Shown here: piece after piece, positions 62,501 to 64,000 of the stretch
Layout of the letters: each line of letters begins with the position of its first letter
Position numbering within the stretch: the stretch's first letter is position 1
Source: Otis tarda
Lineage: Eukaryota > Chordata > Aves > Otidiformes > Otididae
NCBI GenBank assembly: GCA_026413225.1
Contig: CM048557.1
Coordinates: 19,074,871 to 19,138,870 of the forward strand
DNA: 64,000 nt
Direction of reading: 5' to 3'
The notes under the pieces: generated by a model
What the model saw: only the letters and a program-made list of their open reading frames with translations
What the model was told of the DNA's origin: nothing
Database searches by the model: none
Position numbers and translations under genes: made by a program

Positions 62501-63946
62501 ATTGAGGACAGCATATCAGCACCCTCTCTATAAGCAAAAGTATTTTCTGCTCTCCTTTCTGCATTAGGAGAATTTAATTCCAAAATGGATATTACCAACA
62601 GCAGAAACTCCGCTTAAAATAAAACAACCAAAGTCGTATTTAAGGATAGCTTAGCCCATACATAGTTCTGCTTGTATTGTCTGTGATGTACACACAACAA
62701 GTAACTTGCTTTTACTGGCTAATAATGACTTTTTTTTCTGACTTCCCCTAGCCTGGAACTGTCATTCCATCAGGCCCCTGTGAAGAATGCATGTGCTCTG
62801 AATCGCCGTACACAAGCCCTCACCACGCTACTGTCAAGTGCGAGCCTGTTATCTGTAATACGTACTGCCCAGTGGTGAGTGCTATTTTGCTGTCAGTAAT
62901 TCTACCCAACTCAGCTGAAACACCCATCAGTTAAGGTCAGCGTCCTGAATCAACGTCATGTCCTCTCTATTTCTTTCAAAACAGGGCTATAAGTATACAA
63001 AGAAACCTGGACAGTGCTGCGGCACATGCAAGGCAGCAGCTTGCGTAGTGACTGTGGGAGACAACATTACACGCGTGCTCCAGGTAACTATGCCTATTTT
63101 CATTCACTTTTGGTGAACTCTGCTGGTCTTTTCACTCTTTCCCCTCCTTGTCTTTGTTGCATTAATTTGCCGCATCTTTTCTTATGTTAGACAAATGCTA
63201 ATTCAGGCAGGGAATGGACTGTCTCATATAGTTTGAACAGTACCTTGAGCCATGAAACTCCAGTTCTAAGACTTTCAGAAGCAACTGTGACACTGAACAA
63301 TGGCTTTAAGAAATCAACATAGAAAAATACGTAGGTGAAAGCAATGGGGACTTATTTGCCTTCAGCTCTGAAAATATAGTGTTCATTTTGCTTGAACGAT
63401 AATTTTATCTGCAGAGGCAGTTTTCTGCACCAAACAGCCAATCTCAAGTTAGCTGAGAGCTTTAGGACAGGACAAGTCAGTGAAGCCAGTAGAAATTCTG
63501 CCATATATTTCAATGGACATACTTATAAATTCTGATGGCAAAACCACTGAAACATAGATTAATCTTTCCAAATGAGTCCACATACTTATCCTATTCACAC
63601 AAAAAGCACGTCCATATCCAGATAAAAATATAGCTTGGTTAATGAAAAAGACTTACAGCAGTATGATAATATGACAAGTAACTATCAGCTGAAGTTTGAG
63701 GAAATTATTCAGAATAATCAAAATGCAATAGGCAGCAATGGTAAGACGTGACAGGGAGGGGTAGGGGAGGATGTTTCATTCTTATGTGCAGATTTTAATG
63801 ACTTTAACTACTTTAAGGTTGGAGAATTCTGGAACCTACCTGGTGATAACTGTACAACCTACACATGTAAAAAATACAATGACCAGTTCATTCAAGTCAT
63901 CTTAGAGAAAAGCTGTCCTCCTTTTAACCCTGATGAGTGTAATCCA
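7785..63946 (+). CDS. MUC5AC: Gel-forming secreted mucin, MUC5AC-like (46 exons, 3' end outside window)
   Basis: This is a secreted, disulphide-multimerised, heavily O-glycosylated mucin with order signal peptide, D1, D2, D', D3, central CysD/PTS region, D4, VWC modules. I assigned 46 exons by GT..AG borders. Every junction keeps frame, giving 25,170 coding nt (8,390 codons) with no stop. All three N-terminal VWD domains keep the CGLC motif. The gene has 30 exons before the central exon, as in human MUC5AC and MUC5B. The end of D3 ([13 protein letters not shown], then [10 protein letters not shown]) looks closer to human MUC5AC ([22 protein letters not shown]) than to MUC5B, so I prefer MUC5AC; MUC5B is the alternative. 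About three further exons, including the cystine knot, should follow beyond 64,000. The partial protein already exceeds human MUC5AC (about 5,650 residues) because of the central array. Confidence 0.85.
7858..9823 (+). other. MUC5AC: Intron 1
   Basis: AT-rich except for a GC-richer island at about 8720-9110 that opens overlapping frames on both strands (for example 8819-9085). I recognise no domain, no exon-like borders consistent with the mucin frame and no known repeat there. A 38-bp direct duplication lies at 8116-8191. Confidence 0.6.
8116..8191. repeat. 38-bp tandem duplication in intron 1
   Basis: Two adjacent copies, 8116-8153 and 8154-8191, differ at one base (TTCAGTGG versus TTCGGTGG). 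This is a local duplication with no evident function. Confidence 0.9.
11747..11768. repeat. Poly(A) run of 22 bases
   Basis: An uninterrupted A run in intron 3. No coding or retrogene-like sequence precedes it, and I see no target-site duplication, so it is listed as a simple repeat only. Confidence 0.9.
12019..12050. repeat. 16-bp direct duplication in intron 3
   Basis: GAGGTGGAAGCCCTTC occurs twice in tandem, at 12019-12034 and 12035-12050, without mismatch. Confidence 0.9.
12506..17397 (+). CDS. MUC5AC: MUC5AC exons 4-10: D1 assembly (VWD1, C8-1, TIL1)
   Basis: Exons are 12506-12767, 13822-13936, 14410-14500, 14924-15036, 15544-15760, 16108-16233 and 17280-17397, covering residues about 73-420. 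Exon 4 opens VWD1 with [15 protein letters not shown]; exon 6 carries [10 protein letters not shown], the CGLC motif. Exon 8 is the C8 module ([20 protein letters not shown]). Exons 9-10 are the cysteine-rich TIL module ([18 protein letters not shown]). D1 and D2 of gel-forming mucins act in the Golgi to pack the protein and organise D3 multimerisation. The exon 4 donor is GTATGT at 12768; reading through it gives an extra open stretch with no homology, so I rejected read-through. Alignment with human MUC5AC is nearly gap-free. Introns 4-10 contain nothing else that I recognise. Confidence 0.88.
18241..27176 (+). CDS. MUC5AC: MUC5AC exons 11-19: D2 assembly (VWD2, C8-2, TIL2)
   Basis: Exons are 18241-18379, 20140-20250, 20667-20736, 23411-23548, 23641-23805, 24567-24661, 25631-25757, 26272-26527 and 27127-27176, covering residues about 420-804. 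VWD2 starts with [20 protein letters not shown] and includes [13 protein letters not shown] in exon 15, with the first Cys of CGLC in exon 14. Exons 16-17 are C8-2, with [20 protein letters not shown], which is nearly identical to human MUC5AC and MUC5B. Exons 18-19 are TIL2 ([16 protein letters not shown]). Intron 13 holds a CR1 LINE in the sense orientation, which does not disturb the flanking splice sites. Several N-glycosylation sequons are present, for example NVT at the start of exon 14. Confidence 0.88.
18380..20139 (+). other. MUC5AC: Intron 11
   Basis: AT-rich sequence of 1,760 bp without any recognisable exon, RNA gene or mobile element. A small 16-bp tandem repeat lies near its 3' end (20068-20106). 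Confidence 0.6.
20068..20106. repeat. 16-bp tandem repeat, about 2.4 copies
   Basis: ATAACAATATTTTACC occurs at 20068-20083 and 20084-20099, followed by a partial third copy, about 35 bases before exon 12. Confidence 0.9.
20877..22780 (+). mobile_element. CR1 LINE, 5'-truncated and decayed, in intron 13
   Basis: About 1.9 kb matches CR1 ORF2. It enters mid-protein ([20 protein letters not shown]), passes through reverse-transcriptase motifs ([41 protein letters not shown]) and ends with the C-terminal region ([20 protein letters not shown]). The 3' end has the CR1 hallmark, ATTCTATGATTCTATGAT at 22762-22779. The open frame is broken into at least four segments in shifting frames (20899-21288, 21320-21616, 21759-22139 and 21980-22588). 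The catalytic FADD box reads FAND at 21894-21905. It is therefore a dead copy. It lies in the same orientation as the host gene, between exons 13 and 14. CR1 with this tail is typical of birds and reptiles. Confidence 0.95.
22781..23410 (+). other. MUC5AC: Intron 13, part after the CR1 insertion
   Basis: AT-rich intron sequence with overlapping short open frames on both strands that show no domain. The intron as a whole (20737-23410) is mostly the CR1 copy. Confidence 0.6.
27804..28184 (+). CDS. MUC5AC: MUC5AC exons 20-21: D' (TIL') module
   Basis: Exons are 27804-27904 and 28033-28184, covering residues about 804-888. The encoded segment is a TIL-type cysteine-rich fold: [12 protein letters not shown], then [20 protein letters not shown], then [16 protein letters not shown]. 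In von Willebrand factor and the gel-forming mucins, D' precedes D3 and helps to position it for multimerisation. Both introns are short and carry standard borders. There is no VWD fold between TIL2 and D3, as expected for this family. Confidence 0.87.
28722..33881 (+). CDS. MUC5AC: MUC5AC exons 22-30: D3 assembly (VWD3, C8-3, TIL3, E3/VWC-like)
   Basis: Exons are 28722-28860, 28962-29075, 29396-29575, 30067-30306, 30887-31043, 31632-31760, 32108-32249, 33532-33575 and 33675-33881, covering residues about 888-1338. VWD3 starts [20 protein letters not shown]; exon 25 has [12 protein letters not shown]3 makes the inter-chain disulphides that link mucin dimers into polymers. Exon 26 is C8-3 ([19 protein letters not shown]), exons 27-28 are TIL3 ([18 protein letters not shown]), and exons 29-30 are the short C-rich module ending [13 protein letters not shown]. 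Exon 30 then becomes Ser/Thr-rich ([18 protein letters not shown]) and leads into the central exon. Conservation with human MUC5AC is high throughout. Confidence 0.9.
32250..33531 (+). other. MUC5AC: Intron 28
   Basis: 1,282 bp, AT-rich. An imperfect repeat of TGGTGAAACATTTTACCATA-like sequence lies near 32395-32443. Nothing else is supported. Confidence 0.6.
33882..34969 (+). other. MUC5AC: Intron 30, before the giant exon
   Basis: 1,088 bp, AT-rich, with a strong pyrimidine tract (TTTTCTTTTTTCTCTTTCACAG) immediately before exon 31. I see no further coding block. Confidence 0.65.
34970..54043 (+). CDS. MUC5AC: MUC5AC exon 31: 19,074-nt central exon with 35 CysD domains
   Basis: This is one uninterrupted exon of 6,358 codons, entered at the acceptor CTTTCACAG (ends 34969) and left at the donor GTTAGT (starts 54044). 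Both borders are phase 1, so the exon is symmetric. In order it has: a short VSPTTS linker; CysD1 (34990-35289); an AT-rich Thr/Ser linker; CysD2 (35515-35820); a third AT-rich linker; 33 near-identical CysD-plus-linker units with a 549-bp period; and a short tail that turns into [14 protein letters not shown], the start of the D4 N-terminal module. Central exons of gel-forming mucins carry the O-glycosylated PTS region, and CysD domains interrupt it. Here CysD makes up more than half of the exon and no classical short-unit PTS array is present. CysD domains are thought to form non-covalent cross-links between mucin chains. Confidence 0.9.
34990..35289 (+). CDS. MUC5AC: CysD domain 1 (divergent, AT-rich)
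   Basis: The domain starts [14 protein letters not shown], with the WxxW motif (WSEW) that is a C-mannosylation signal in this family. It continues with [18 protein letters not shown] and ends with the CC pair (CCVFVPC). The ten-cysteine CysD pattern is complete. The codons are AT-rich like the flanking gene and unlike the array downstream. The sequence is clearly diverged from the 33 array copies and resembles the first CysD of mammalian MUC5AC/MUC5B. Confidence 0.9.
35515..35820 (+). CDS. MUC5AC: CysD domain 2 (divergent, AT-rich)
   Basis: The domain starts [20 protein letters not shown], with WSMW as its WxxW motif, and ends with [10 protein letters not shown]. The full cysteine framework is present, plus an N-glycosylation sequon (NIT) near the end that the array copies lack. 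Codon use is strongly AT-rich: the stretch 35581-35640 has 19 G/C of 60, while the matching stretch of array unit 1 (36121-36180) has 36 of 60. It is therefore not part of the homogenised array. The linkers on either side are Thr-rich and also AT-rich. Confidence 0.9.
36023..53966 (+). repeat. MUC5AC: Coding tandem array: 33 CysD copies with a 549-bp period
   Basis: CysD copies begin at 36052 and then every 549 bp to 53620, giving 33 copies with no insertion or deletion over 32 steps. Each 183-codon unit is a 97-residue CysD ([16 protein letters not shown] at its start, RIRVLCC at its end) plus an 86-residue linker. The linker carries the tenth cysteine (NYNC) and is more than half Ser/Thr. 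The units are nearly identical. Recurrent differences are Thr/Lys in DQTG(T/K)LKMC, Arg/Trp in SPTT(R/W)PTSS, Thr/Ser in the TTTTTSPT stretch, Asp/Asn in QC(D/N)VHF, and a silent TAC/TAT before the GQVVQ segment. Homology starts at about 36023, with a diverged AT-rich counterpart just before it, and stops at 53966. The last copy keeps the CysD but only the first part of the linker. Confidence 0.97.
54044..54243 (+). other. MUC5AC: Intron 31: short and extremely T-rich
   Basis: This 200-bp intron follows the giant exon. From about 54105 to the acceptor TTTTCTTCAG it is almost all pyrimidine, mostly T runs. The donor is GTTAGT, a weaker form than the GTAAGT used by most introns of this gene. 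An open frame across the intron gives only a Phe/Ile-rich string with no domain and is not coding. Confidence 0.85.
54244..57525 (+). CDS. MUC5AC: MUC5AC exons 32-35: D4 N-terminal module and VWD4
   Basis: Exons are 54244-54464, 55288-55462, 55643-55893 and 57342-57525, covering residues about 7697-7973. Exon 32 completes the small cysteine module begun in exon 31 ([12 protein letters not shown]) and ends in a short Thr/Ser-rich linker. Exon 33 carries [17 protein letters not shown], matching the human segment before VWD4. Exons 34-35 form VWD4, from [19 protein letters not shown] to [12 protein letters not shown]. Similarity to human MUC5AC is high ([20 protein letters not shown]). In exon 34 the GDPH autocleavage motif is intact. 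The Asp-Pro bond of this motif is cleaved in MUC2 and MUC5AC. Confidence 0.88.
55660..55671 (+). other. MUC5AC: GDPH autoproteolysis motif in VWD4
   Basis: The codons GGA GAT CCT CAT encode Gly-Asp-Pro-His near the start of VWD4 ([12 protein letters not shown]). In human MUC2 and MUC5AC the Asp-Pro bond of this motif breaks at low pH, leaving a reactive C-terminal anhydride on the new end. The motif is complete here, so cleavage is possible, but that is inferred from the family. Confidence 0.85.
55894..57341 (+). other. MUC5AC: Intron 34
   Basis: The longest intron in the 3' half, at 1,448 bp. It is AT-rich, and its short open frames on both strands have no recognisable product. Confidence 0.6.
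57921..59970 (+). CDS. MUC5AC: MUC5AC exons 36-39: end of VWD4, C8-4 and TIL4
   Basis: Exons are 57921-58119, 59087-59265, 59473-59542 and 59870-59970, covering residues about 7973-8156. Exon 36 carries [20 protein letters not shown], matching the human CTNDRKDECRTPRG segment, and then a short Pro-rich hinge (VVTTPPPKP). Exon 37 is the C8 module ([19 protein letters not shown] to [12 protein letters not shown]). Exons 38-39 are a TIL module ([12 protein letters not shown], then [10 protein letters not shown]). Exon 38 has two nearby AG acceptors; only the upstream one (ending 59472) keeps the frame and gives PYSCPAG. Confidence 0.86.
58120..59086 (+). other. MUC5AC: Intron 36
   Basis: 967 bp between exons 36 and 37. 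No exon, repeat family or RNA gene recognised. Confidence 0.6.
60344..63946 (+). CDS. MUC5AC: MUC5AC exons 40-46: VWC modules (C-terminal part, incomplete)
   Basis: Exons are 60344-60375, 61170-61347, 62035-62139, 62339-62373, 62752-62874, 62985-63083 and 63818-63946, covering residues about 8156-8390. They encode the cysteine-rich VWC-like modules between D4 and the cystine knot: [16 protein letters not shown], then [10 protein letters not shown], then [10 protein letters not shown], then [15 protein letters not shown], then [11 protein letters not shown]. The 32-nt exon 40 and 35-nt exon 43 are microexons that keep frame with their neighbours. The last exon ends in phase 0 at GTAAGT (63947). 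In the human gene the sequence continues into the cystine knot that forms C-terminal dimers, so about three more exons should lie to the right. Confidence 0.84.
63084..63817 (+). other. MUC5AC: Intron 45
   Basis: 734 bp, no recognisable content. The sequence after exon 46 (63947-64000) is the start of intron 46. Confidence 0.6.
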
Positions 63947-64000
63947 GTAAGTACCCTTCTACCAGTTCTCATATATGAAAAGGTTGCAATGGTAGTGATA

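Noticed and set aside
7785-63946. Assignment to MUC5B or MUC2 instead of MUC5AC
   Set aside because: MUC2 has a different central layout with fewer CysD domains. MUC5B remains possible, since D2-D4 are very similar, but the end of D3 and the following linker look more like MUC5AC. A phylogeny of D3 and D4 across birds would settle it.

Overview
The window comes from a vertebrate nuclear genome, almost certainly a bird. Long AT-rich introns with GT..AG borders separate small exons. A CR1 LINE with the avian-type 3' tail (ATTCTATGA repeats) lies in one intron, and a solitary LTR of a type common in bird genomes lies upstream. There are no operons, bacterial genes or CRISPR arrays.

Layout: positions 1-240 may hold the terminal exon and poly(A) signal of an upstream plus-strand gene (MUC2 is expected there from the vertebrate mucin cluster order). 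Positions 241-7700 are non-coding apart from a solo LTR (2061-3259) flanked by a 5-bp target-site duplication. A TATA box at 7710 and an ATG at 7785 start one very large gel-forming mucin gene, best called MUC5AC. It fills the rest of the window and runs off the right edge.

I traced 46 exons. Every junction keeps the reading frame, and together they give 25,170 coding bases (8,390 residues) without a stop. Exons 1-30 encode the signal peptide and the D1-D2-D'-D3 assemblies used for disulphide multimerisation. Exon 31 is a single 19,074-nt central exon. Exons 32-46 encode D4 with a GDPH cleavage motif, and then VWC-type modules. The last exons, including the C-terminal cystine knot, lie beyond 64,000.

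The striking feature is the central exon. It carries 35 CysD domains: two divergent, AT-rich ones, then 33 near-identical GC-rich ones in a 549-bp (183-codon) tandem array with no length change between units. Each unit is a 97-residue CysD followed by an 86-residue Ser/Thr/Pro-rich linker. The long short-unit mucin repeats of mammalian MUC5AC are absent. The differences between units are mostly CpG transitions plus a few shared variants arranged in blocks. This suggests recent expansion and homogenisation by unequal exchange or gene conversion, with germline CpG methylation. The gene would encode a mucin built mainly of CysD cross-linking modules, which I consider the system of interest in this window.
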